From Periconia sp. R9002 (lineage: Eukaryota > Ascomycota > Dothideomycetes > Pleosporales > Periconiaceae), in contig JAMAHW010000033.1 of NCBI GenBank assembly GCA_023627715.1, forward strand, positions 124,001-188,000: a DNA stretch of 64,000 bases. The letters are read 5' to 3'. The notes beneath the pieces were generated by a model. The model ran no database searches, had not been told where the DNA came from, and saw only the letters and a list, made by a program, of their open reading frames with translations. A program made the position numbers and the translations under genes. This document shows positions 56,128 through 64,000 of the stretch, piece by piece; positions within the stretch are counted from its first letter, which is position 1, and every line of letters starts with the position of its first letter.

Positions 56128-57437
56128 TCAGTGCACCATCTGTGAAGCGTAGAATTCCTATCATCACATGAGTAAGTGTTTGCAGAACCAGGACGAAAAT
56201 GAGGGGAACGTACCGGATACTGGTTCTGAATCATCGTCGTAGCTTTCTCCACCTCCTCAGCCAATCCCTGCACATTCGTATCCCACTTGCGAAGCTCCTT
56301 ACCCACCACGCGTTCCGCGTGTCCCTTCTTACGCTCCCCACTGCCCTCGCCTTCAAAGAAAACGAGCCGGTCGATCTGATCAATGTAACCGCCCAACCGG
56401 CCCTGCTCCAACATCTTCGCGGCATGGTACTCCGCCTTCTCCGCATCGATCCCAAGCAGCTCGCCCAGCTGGTCAAAGCCAATGTTGTTGTAGAGTTTCG
56501 AAGCGCCGACGAGGTTGTGCTCGAGCACGGCGCGATCCAGGACGGTGGATCCGTCTGCGGTTTTGGCGAGGTGGTGCGGTTGCAGTTTGCTGGCGAAGAC
56601 TTTGATTTCCGCGGGGGAGAGGAGCCGGTCTAGGAACATCTTTTCGAGGATGGGGAAGTCTTCGACTTGGTTTGCGCGGTCGTCTTTGTAGAGTTTTGCT
56701 AGCATTTTGGAGCGTAGGGGACCTGCGGGAGCGAGAACGGCGCATAAGATGGCCGCGCTGAGGGCTTGAAGCCGCTCGTCTTCGTCAACGAGAGGTTCCA
56801 GGCTCATGGTGTAGTAGGCTTGCGCCGCGTCGAGGTATTTACGCTGTGAATCATGGATGCGGGCTTGGCTGAGCTGGAACAATAACCGCGTTTGTTTGTC
56901 CTTGACGCCGAAGATGACGTTCTTGACTTTGTTCAGGTGGTTGAATGCGCTCGTCGGGTCGTCTTCTTCTAGATAGCATCGCACGATGCGGATCCATACT
57001 TTGGCCTTGTCGTCGGGTGTGAGCGTTTTCTGCGTCGATTCCAGGTTGATGGTTCCCAGTATCTGCGCCGATTTCCGGAAGTCTTCATTCTCCTCGTAGG
57101 AATCGCTTAGGATTTCTTTGATCTGGGTGTCCTGCTCTTCGTACTGTCCTGCGCCCTTGGATTGTAACAGTTCCACCACTTTTTCGCCCACTTCGATTTT
57201 CACATCTGGATCCTTGATGGCGCGGAAGTGCTCGACGAAATTGGCGAGGAGCGGTCGTAGTACTACTACACCTAGGGAGTCGTCTAGTAGTGATTGAATG
57301 TAGGCGTTTAGGTTTGCGGCGAGATTTTGTGGTGTGCTGGTGATTTGTTGGAGAAGGGAGCTGTAGGAGGCAGGTTTCTCGCTGGTAGAAGCTGCTGCAA
57401 TTGATTGCAAGGCTGATGTTACTTCTGAGGAAGCCAT
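56128..57437 (-). CDS. csn4: COP9 signalosome subunit 4
   Basis: Exons 57437-56214 and 56139-56128 give 411 residues, close to the ~406-residue human protein. The N-terminal part is helical repeats with [15 protein letters not shown] and [24 protein letters not shown]. The PCI domain lies at ~residues 270-370, with [49 protein letters not shown] and [14 protein letters not shown] removes Nedd8 from cullins; in filamentous fungi it affects development. Without the last intron the frame would run on to 56100 (445 residues). The spliced end NQYPMVH is preferred because it gives the family length. The four-codon last exon needs transcript support. Confidence 0.9.
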
Positions 57438-57944
57438 TGTGGGCGAGATATAGAGGTTTATAGGACTGTCGGAGGAGAGCGGGGGTGCTGAGGGCGTCGG
57501 TGGGGCAGTGTTTATTAATTCCTTTCACTCAGAGACAATACGTGACAGTATATAGAGACCTAGCAAGTCTTCGCGAGGTAGTAAAAGTTGAGTCTATGGG
57601 TCAGTAGCAGTGCGTATCAGTTTTCTGGGGATGATCAATGGTTGTTGCCTTTCATGATCACGTGTGGGTATGTCAATGGAACCGTTATCGATAAAGCTTA
57701 TTCTTGGCGCGCTAGTGATGACATGGATCTGCATCTGCTCTATCACGGATGCGGCTCTGACCTTCTTTGACGACCTCATCGTGTGCTCTCACTATCCTCA
57801 CTCAACTTACCCACGCTATCGCGACTCACTCTCTTCGACACCCGATCTACTACAGCGTGTGAAACTTCAGATATTAATATATCTATTATAACATCCTCTC
57901 TACGCTCGTTTCCTATTCACATTCACCCTCGTTTGCCCGCCACG
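57438..57944. promoter_or_regulatory. Divergent promoter of CSN4 and TFIIF-beta genes
   Basis: 507 bp between start codons with no gene. The stretch just before 57945 is pyrimidine-rich, as is common before fungal start codons. Confidence 0.35.
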
Positions 57945-59015
57945 ATGAACGGCATCAAACCCGACCCCGACATCAAGAGTGAATACGATGCCCACACGCC
58001 CTCCGGCAGCGGCTACATGGACGATGACTTCTACGAGGATACGGGCGAGCTTCAAATGCTGTCCAAGGGTGCTGATCGAGACTTGTGGCTGACGCGCGTG
58101 CCCGACTGGTTATGGGCCAAGATCTCCGAATGGGACGACATCGCTGCTGGCGATCCCAATGACCAAATTCAGCTGGGCGAGGTCATCGCCTTTCCTGATC
58201 CACTTGAGAAGGATGGAATAAGCAAGACAAGGCCGATGCGCGTATTCATGGGCGACCAGTGGAAACAGAAGACGCAGCTGCCTGGAGCTTTCGAGCTTGA
58301 GCCGCAATCGACCAACAATGTTGTTCTCAAGAACACGTATATTTTCTCAGAGAAGAATCTTCCTGGCTACAAACCCAACGCCAAGGGCGGCGTGGGTAAC
58401 AGCTTCGGTGCTGTGCAAGATCCCAAAAACCGCGTGTTTAAACGCACCGGCAAATACAGAAAGGCCGTTCCCAAGCACACTGCTTTGCATGGTAGCCCCG
58501 CTCGCCAACTCTTCGCAAAACCACTCAATACTCAAGAATACATCGAGTTCGATGCTGCACGCCATCGTCAAGCCGTTCTGGGTAGCAACATGAAGACCAA
58601 TATCGTTGAGAACTTCCGCAACTTGAATGAAATGACAGCCAATGAAAGGACGCAGAACAGATTCAATTCCTTCATCAAGACTGCCGCTCCTCGCAAGTCT
58701 AATCAACTTAACAAGGCCGCCCGTCTCCCACGCAATGAATTGGTCGATATCCTACATAGCATGTTCGACGAGTATAAGTACTGGCCAATGAAAGCACTCA
58801 AGGCACGCACCAACCAGCCCGAGGTATACCTCAAAGAGGTACTGTCTGAGATCGCCCATCTGGTTCGCAGCGGTCCATTCGCGAGTTGCTGGACACGCTC
58901 TGCCCAATTCGAATCGCGTGTCAGCATCAAAGATGAGATACCACCGGATGCCGCGAACATGCCTGACATCCCTGATTCGGGAGATGACGATGATGAAATG
59001 GAGGATGTGGTTTGA
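57945..59015 (+). CDS. tfg2: TFIIF beta subunit (Tfg2)
   Basis: An intronless 356-residue protein. The ATG at 57945 (MNGIKPDPDIKSEYDAH) is chosen because the frame upstream has no ATG. Residues ~35-190 form the TFIIF dimerisation domain (DLWLTRVPDWLWAKISEWDD, QIQLGEVIAF, NTYIFSEKNLPGY, VFKRTGKYRKAVPKHTALHGS). Residues ~245-310 form the winged helix (LPRNELVDILHSMFDEYKYWPMKALKARTNQPEVYLKEVLSEIA). The tail is acidic (DDDDEMEDVV). The protein works with the alpha subunit to recruit RNA polymerase II to promoters. Confidence 0.95.
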   Translation: MNGIKPDPDIKSEYDAHTPSGSGYMDDDFYEDTGELQMLSKGADRDLWLTRVPDWLWAKISEWDDIAAGDPNDQIQLGEVIAFPDPLEKDGISKTRPMRVFMGDQWKQKTQLPGAFELEPQSTNNVVLKNTYIFSEKNLPGYKPNAKGGVGNSFGAVQDPKNRVFKRTGKYRKAVPKHTALHGSPARQLFAKPLNTQEYIEFDAARHRQAVLGSNMKTNIVENFRNLNEMTANERTQNRFNSFIKTAAPRKSNQLNKAARLPRNELVDILHSMFDEYKYWPMKALKARTNQPEVYLKEVLSEIAHLVRSGPFASCWTRSAQFESRVSIKDEIPPDAANMPDIPDSGDDDDEMEDVV

Positions 59016-59548
59016 AAACTTCGATGCCGTTTCTGTCTGTACTTCTTCAATGAGCATTTTCATGGGCTTGCTTTCTTATGTGCTTTCTCAAATTTGATAC
59101 CCGGTTGGCTCTCTTACTATTCAAATATCAGCCGCTCAGCGTTTCCATAGATAGAAAGCTGGCTGAAATCCTCTGTAGTGACAAGCTGCATATCATTAAA
59201 ATAATGTTCATGGCCCAGAGAGCTTCAGAGAATGTGCACGCGACTGCTTCCTCTCCGAATGTGACTATTCTGCATGTTTATTGTTCTGACACTGTGTTGT
59301 TCAATATGACTCGTCAATGAAAAATATTTAACTACGCTATTGTAGGTTAGTCATGCCATCATCATAGCGAACGTCACTCGTACTCTAAGAGGATTTGAGA
59401 TATGCATACTTTTATGACTGGCTAAAATTAACCGAGGGAGAATAGGAAAATTAAAAAAAGAGGCAAAGGAAACCAGGACTGAGGGTACATCAGACGATCT
59501 TCCATATTCCCCTTCACAGTGATTACACTCATCCGGCCACCATCCATC
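59016..59548. other. Intergenic, no gene seen
   Basis: 533 bp of AT-rich sequence, the 3' flank of TFIIF beta and promoter of the next gene. Confidence 0.5.
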
Positions 59549-61531
59549 ATGTCTACTGCACCTCAAAGCGGTACAGCATCTCAAAACGTTGCAAAAGAGC
59601 ATTGGCTATCGCGGTATGCGAGCAATTATCACAAATGGATTCTCTCGCAGTCTGCTTCGCAACCAACTTTTTCGCGACCTCTGGGCCTGGTGGAGTTTTC
59701 ATTCGACCTAGATGGCACGCTATTCGGTGGCCGTGCAGATATGAATAACCTGCTCTCACTTGAGATTGCTATATCATTGTCATCTCCATCCGCGCTGCGA
59801 AACAGAATCGCATTGGCCTGGGCTAATTTGAGAGCTCGACACGTGTTACTTATGTCTCGTGTGAGAGACGATGAAAGAGGAGGGCGGGAATTCGTTATCG
59901 ACGTTCCAGTGCATGATGCAGAAGAGGTAGTAAGAAAGATGCAAAATGATATTGTATGGATGGATGAGTGGTGCAAACCGGATGAGATAGATCAAGAAGA
60001 GTTTTACAAGCACTGCCTGAATGTGGGGAGAGTCTTGGATGTCGCCAACTGCACTTCTAAGGTATATGTTCTCCCAGCACGAAAAGTCACAACCGATCAG
60101 GAACGAGAAGATGGGGTAGAAAGATATGAGATCACGTTTCTGATCATTCTGGCCCATCAAATTTCAGACGCCTTAGCTGCTCACAATTGGTGGCGCGATT
60201 TCATGGAACTCCTCAATACTCCTGAAGCCACACTTAAAGAATCTCTGCAAAAACTTCTTACCGTCGAAGAAATTGAAAAAAGATTGCCGCCAGCCCAGGA
60301 AGATCTGTACCCTACGCTTTCTCTGTCCAACTCGTCTACCTCATCTTCCCCCAACAATACCCCTTCTCTACCTCGCCTCCGCTGGTACTGGGCTGTTCTG
60401 ATTATCCTACGCTCCCTTCGCCGTCCGCTCCCTACGAGTATCTCGAACCCACTTTACCGACGCCAGCGTCTTGAAGGCCCAGTAGCGCTCCCACAGATAT
60501 ACCCCCAAGTTTTCGACTACTCGCCTTCAGCTGCGCCACCCATGAGCTCACGCCATATCGCTGCCCGCCTTTCTGCAGAAGCCTCTGCACGCATGGTACA
60601 GTTGTGTCGCAGCATAGGGGTTAGTATCGGCGCAGGATGCTTTGCGTTGGCAGGGCTAGCAATGATGGAACTACACCAGGAGAACGAACTTCTTATGCTT
60701 CAAGAAGCGAAAGAGGAAGAAGGATGCAAGGACGAGATACAGAAACAAGAGAACGAAAAATTGCTACCACTGCCATTTACAGCATCCTTTCCTCTAAACC
60801 CACGCCCATTCTTCGGTCTCTCCACCCCCATTACACCGGATTCCTGCATGCTCGCCTTCTCAGAAGGCATCGTCATGCCTTACCTCCCGTCATCCTCCGG
60901 CCTCCCCATCGAAGCACGCTTCAAACTCGTAGCAAAACGCGCAAACGCCGAGCTAAAAACATATCAAAAGCGGCGACTAGCTCCCCAAACTGGCACCTCT
61001 AGCACCTCTACCGCCCTTGAAAATAGCAACAGCAATGTAAGCACAATCTTCGACCCACATGATCCAAAACGTCTTCTAGCAACCAGCTACCTCACACTAC
61101 TCGAGCGCGTAACATCCCGCCTCCCACCATCCCTTCGACACAATTTCCCCACACCGCCGCCCTCACCACCACTCAGCGACACACAAACAGACACCTCATC
61201 TCCGCCTATTGTGCGAGCAACATGCGGAGTCAGTTCCTTCGGCTCCACCTCCGTTTTCCTACGACGCGGCGCGTACGACTTGAATATTCATTCTGGAACA
61301 GAACGAAGGGACTTTGCGGCAGATTACAGAGCGTCGAAGCAGGGTGTTCGTGCGAGAGAAAATGAGTTCTTGGTGGGGTGTTCGACGGATGATGAGGGGA
61401 GGGTGGTGTTTGGGGCTAGTTATGATTGGAGTGGGATTGCGGAGGAGGACGCGGAGAGGTGGAAGGTTTGTATTGAAGGGTTGTTGGAAGGGGATGATGG
61501 GGCTGGGGGTCGGGAGGGTGCGATGTTGTGA
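59549..61531 (+). CDS. Condensation-domain-like (CoA-dependent acyltransferase fold) protein
   Basis: An intronless 660-residue protein starting MSTAPQSGTASQNVAKEHWLSRY (ATG at 59549). The N-terminal segment has PLGLVEFSFDLDGT, and the middle has ITFLIILAHQISDALAAHNW, which aligns in position with the HHxxxDG motif of condensation/acetyltransferase domains. The first His is Ala and the Gly is Ala here. The C-terminal half carries SIGVSIGAGCFALAGLAMM, PFTASFPLNPRPFFG and VFGASYDWSGIAEED, resembling the later condensation-domain strands. A 21-residue charged insert (EAKEEEGCKDEIQKQENEK) interrupts the C-lobe. No carrier-protein or adenylation domain is present, so it is not an NRPS. It may be an alcohol O-acetyltransferase-like enzyme or a non-catalytic relative. 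Confidence 0.7.
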   Translation: MSTAPQSGTASQNVAKEHWLSRYASNYHKWILSQSASQPTFSRPLGLVEFSFDLDGTLFGGRADMNNLLSLEIAISLSSPSALRNRIALAWANLRARHVLLMSRVRDDERGGREFVIDVPVHDAEEVVRKMQNDIVWMDEWCKPDEIDQEEFYKHCLNVGRVLDVANCTSKVYVLPARKVTTDQEREDGVERYEITFLIILAHQISDALAAHNWWRDFMELLNTPEATLKESLQKLLTVEEIEKRLPPAQEDLYPTLSLSNSSTSSSPNNTPSLPRLRWYWAVLIILRSLRRPLPTSISNPLYRRQRLEGPVALPQIYPQVFDYSPSAAPPMSSRHIAARLSAEASARMVQLCRSIGVSIGAGCFALAGLAMMELHQENELLMLQEAKEEEGCKDEIQKQENEKLLPLPFTASFPLNPRPFFGLSTPITPDSCMLAFSEGIVMPYLPSSSGLPIEARFKLVAKRANAELKTYQKRRLAPQTGTSSTSTALENSNSNVSTIFDPHDPKRLLATSYLTLLERVTSRLPPSLRHNFPTPPPSPPLSDTQTDTSSPPIVRATCGVSSFGSTSVFLRRGAYDLNIHSGTERRDFAADYRASKQGVRARENEFLVGCSTDDEGRVVFGASYDWSGIAEEDAERWKVCIEGLLEGDDGAGGREGAML

Positions 61532-62465
61532 TGGGTGGGCGGCATGTGTTCTTGAGTTAGTAGTAAAACCATATCTGGTACTGACCCATTCGGAAAGGCC
61601 ATGGCATGGACAATGTTTGCCGTTTCATTGTTACTTATGATGTGCCATTTCTGCGTCCAACATAAAAAGAACTAGAGGTTCGGCAGGAATGGATACCTTT
61701 ACACTTTCGCAATAGTATTTCTGCTAGAGACTACCATTCTCCATGTGCTCTATGTGCCCACCGAATACAACGCAAAGCTTTTACGATTCAGGTCTGTCTA
61801 AAAAGCCACTTGTCTAGCCCATTGCTAGAAGCAACTGCATTCCCGTGCTACCGCAATTGTCTGTCCCTGCTTTTCCAGAGAAGTTTGGGGCGACTTTCAA
61901 ATCGATTATGGAGCGGTTTTCGAGGAACAAACTACAAACAATTAGCATCAGTGACAATGAGACATTCAACAAAAGTCCTAATGAATCAATTACTTTGTCG
62001 CAAAATCAACGCAGGAGTCAGAGTGCTAATCGCGCATTCCATGTAGGAATCGCTTTATGAAGAATATCACGATACACTATGAGTTATTTCCAAATACGCA
62101 AAATGCTGAAAACTCAGAACCAATCTATCCCATTAAAAAAGGCTCAAAGGGCCCCCGGATGCCCTAAGCAGAGCCGGCTTCGTGCCAACCCGGCACGGAA
62201 AAAAACTACCAAAAACACCAAAACACACCCTGTTATATTACACCGAGGTGTAGGGGGTGGAGATTTTACCCTCCACCACCCTACACCCCGAAAAACAAAC
62301 CCCACCAACCTACTCCCGACGGTCCAAAGCCCCCTGATCAAGCGTCAAGTTGAGACGCTTGAGCGCCTCCAGACGCGCCGCACTGCCCATTCCCTCCGTC
62401 AAACTACGGACCTTTGGGGGGTCCGGAGAGGAGGCACCCGCCTCTGCACGCGCGGCATCGACCTT
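61532..62465. other. Intergenic with hairpin-forming segment
   Basis: 934 bp between convergent genes. The first 600 bp are AT-rich and unremarkable. From ~62140 to 62340 the composition turns GC-rich with stem-loops (see separate entry). Confidence 0.5.
62244..62290. repeat. Imperfect ~19-bp hairpin
   Basis: Left arm 62244-62262 pairs with right arm 62271-62290 apart from two mismatches and a one-base bulge, with an 8-nt loop. A smaller stem (CGTGCC/GGCACG, 62181-62197) is nearby. Could be part of a MITE or act at the 3' end of either convergent transcript. Confidence 0.6.
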
Positions 62466-63474
62466 CTACTGATGCCGGGCGGCACGCTCGGCGTGGTAGT
62501 CCGCCATTTCTTGCTCCCCGTCCTCCGTCATCTCAGCGGGCTGGACGACCGGCTGGAACCAGCAGTCCCAACCAGTCGCCAGCTCCGCCTCGAGACGGCG
62601 CCAGAGCGCGACGTCGATGACAGCGTAGAAGCCGCCCCAGTTCTCGCGGATTTTGCGCGCGCTGTTGAGGTCCTTGTACTTGCACGCGTGCAGTTGCTCG
62701 AAGAGTCCGCGCTGGTCCTCTGGTACCCAGCGGATGTCGCGCTCGGTTAGCTCCGAAGAGCACTTCCACACTACGCGCATGTCGATCTTGTCATTGTGGT
62801 AGAGGTAGTGTGCGTGTTCTCGGTTGTAGCGTTCGATTTTACCTAGTAGCATCTCCTTGAGCTCTGATGTGATGTCGTGCTTGTAGATGGGCTTGATGTA
62901 GTCGACTTCTGGTAGGAGCTTGAGTTCTTCTTCGCCCTCGGGGAGAGCAAGATCCTTGACGATGAGGGAGACGATGTTGCCGGCATCTGGCTTGAGATAT
63001 TCGACGAGACAGTGGACGCGGTCGGTGAGCTGCTTGATTCCTCCAGGAGCGTTGGGCGGCAGGGTTCGAAGAGTAGGATTTCCGGGCCTGCTGGACGGGT
63101 AGAAATGGTTTCTGATTAAATTAGAAATGTGCAAAAGTTTGAGAGCAGTGTGATTGATACTTACTCTGTCGCTTCCTCAAAGGTCTCTCCTTGAGGGCCG
63201 AGACCAGGCCACTCGTACAGACTAATTTGTTAGTCTGGGAAGTTCAAAGAAGCCAAGTGAAAGGCTTGAGGTTTGTTTGTGTCCAGATGGATCAAGAAAA
63301 AAAGCAAATAGGAAAATACAGAAGCCAAAGCCAAACACCTAGGTAGGTTGTTGAACCCCGGGGGACAAGCCTTTTTAAAAGACCCGCATGCATGCACGAT
63401 ACTTACGGAGTGTTCGCGGATGAGGTCTTGCCCTTTGCTTTGGCGTTGAAGGTGGAGAAAGAAGAGGAAGCCAT
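62466..63474 (-). CDS. Conserved fungal protein of unknown function
   Basis: A 256-residue product from exons 63474-63407, 63221-63165 and 63111-62466. The small first exon encodes MASSSFSTFNAKAKGKTSS, and the second LYEWPGLGPQGETFEEATE. The rest is a mixed alpha/beta sequence with LTDRVHCLVEYLKPDAGNIV, IKPIYKHDITSELKEMLLGK, DMRVVWKCSSELTERDIRWV and ENWGGFYAVIDVALWRRLE. It has no signal peptide, membrane segment or catalytic motif I recognise. The 22-codon first exon and in-phase joins argue for a real spliced gene. It is probably cytosolic or nuclear. Confidence 0.7.
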
Positions 63475-64000
63475 TGGATCAGAAGAGGAAATTGGTAACT
63501 TGCAGAATTGAGTTTTTGAAGTGACGGTTAAGTTAGACTTGAGACGCTGGAAGCAGCGGTTGCGAGACAAAGTCGAGAGACAGAAGAGAAGGCTAAGCCA
63601 GAGAAGCTTGGAGCCGCGTCGAGAGACAAATGTGTCTTGAAAGGAAGATGTCGTGAGCAGTACCGAGATACAGAAGAAACGCTGTGAGTTGAATCTGGAG
63701 ACAGACGAAAACAGCAAGGTAGATTGTGAGTTGCGTCGTTAGACAGAAATGACTAGGCAAGCGGGTTTGTGCGGATTGCGTCGTGAGCCAAACGAGTCGA
63801 GTGAGGTGGATGTCGTCAGCAGTCTTGCGTATGTTCTTCGACAGACAAAAGAAGTTGGTGATTAAGAAGAGAAGCAGAAACTAGGCAAATGGGCAGAAAA
63901 CGCCAGGGTAGCAAGCAATGATCGAGGCAAAATAGTGAGTGAGTGAGGTGAGGTGCGGTGACAAAGTCCAGGTGACAGAGGAATATGAGCCTTTTCCGAC
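63475..64000. other. Promoter/leader with degenerate AGACA repeats
   Basis: Upstream of the uncharacterised gene. The word GAGACA (or a one-base variant) recurs about seven times between 63563 and 63846, usually after a CG-rich step (for example GCGTCGAGAGACAAA at ~63616). On the coding strand this reads YTGTCTC. No gene seen before the window ends. Confidence 0.5.

Noticed and set aside
56100..57437. 445-residue continuous CSN4 frame
   Set aside because: The added tail has no family resemblance, while splicing at 56213/56140 gives the usual length. Kept as a possible retained-intron form.
1..64000. tRNA genes
   Set aside because: I looked for B-box-like GTTCRANNC words in intergenic regions; the hits (for example ~36929 and ~47130) lack a matching A box or acceptor stem. 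A tRNA predictor would settle this.

Overview
The window looks like nuclear DNA of a filamentous ascomycete (Pezizomycotina; Dothideomycetes is a guess). Genes are single units on both strands with short GT-AG introns, mostly 48-150 bp with CTAAC/CTGAC-like branch points. The gene set is typical of these fungi: a Zn2Cys6 regulator, a five-finger CCCH protein, a COP9 signalosome subunit and fungal-specific orphans. Intergenic DNA is rich in homopolymers, microsatellites and CT/GA tracts. There is one 10-N assembly gap at 36322-36331. No tRNA, rRNA, CRISPR array or intact transposon was recognised.

Layout. 0-6 kb is accessory in character: a small secreted beta/gamma-crystallin-like protein, then a Zn2Cys6 transcription factor divergent from an NmrA/isoflavone-reductase-like oxidoreductase. 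6.5-24 kb is conserved: a 1751-residue coiled-coil protein, the checkpoint clamp loader Rad17, the splicing factor Prp4, a Ptc7-type phosphatase and the spindle kinase Mps1. 24-30 kb is accessory again: a possible small membrane protein, an UNC93-like transporter divergent from a 2-oxoglutarate/Fe(II) oxygenase, a perfect 22-bp inverted repeat, an ~82-bp minisatellite, and one copy of a dispersed repeat whose partner lies near 46.4 kb. 30-45.5 kb has a ZC3H3/Red5-like CCCH protein, a Sel1-repeat Nif1-like protein whose last exon lies beyond an inferred 2.45-kb intron, a bZIP factor with a membrane-like segment, 4.9 kb of gene-free DNA and a single-pass membrane protein. 47-64 kb is housekeeping: Noc4, ATP synthase subunit 4, an alpha/beta-hydrolase-like membrane protein, mitoribosomal bL21m, Nsa2, Csn4, TFIIF beta, a condensation-domain-like protein and an uncharacterised conserved protein.

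How the genes relate. Several housekeeping genes form divergent pairs with short shared promoters: Noc4/ATP4 (213 bp), bL21m/NSA2 (279 bp), CSN4/TFIIF beta (507 bp). These pairs join cytosolic ribosome assembly to mitochondrial energy or translation genes. The two accessory pairs (Zn2Cys6 factor with NmrA protein; UNC93 transporter with oxygenase) are the only places where local co-function is suggested. I found no multi-gene defence or biosynthetic system. The most unusual items are the repeats between transporter and oxygenase, the long Nif1-like terminal intron and the secreted crystallin-like protein. Exon borders were derived by hand from splice signals, frame and family expectation; the cumulative exon lengths close in frame for every spliced model given.
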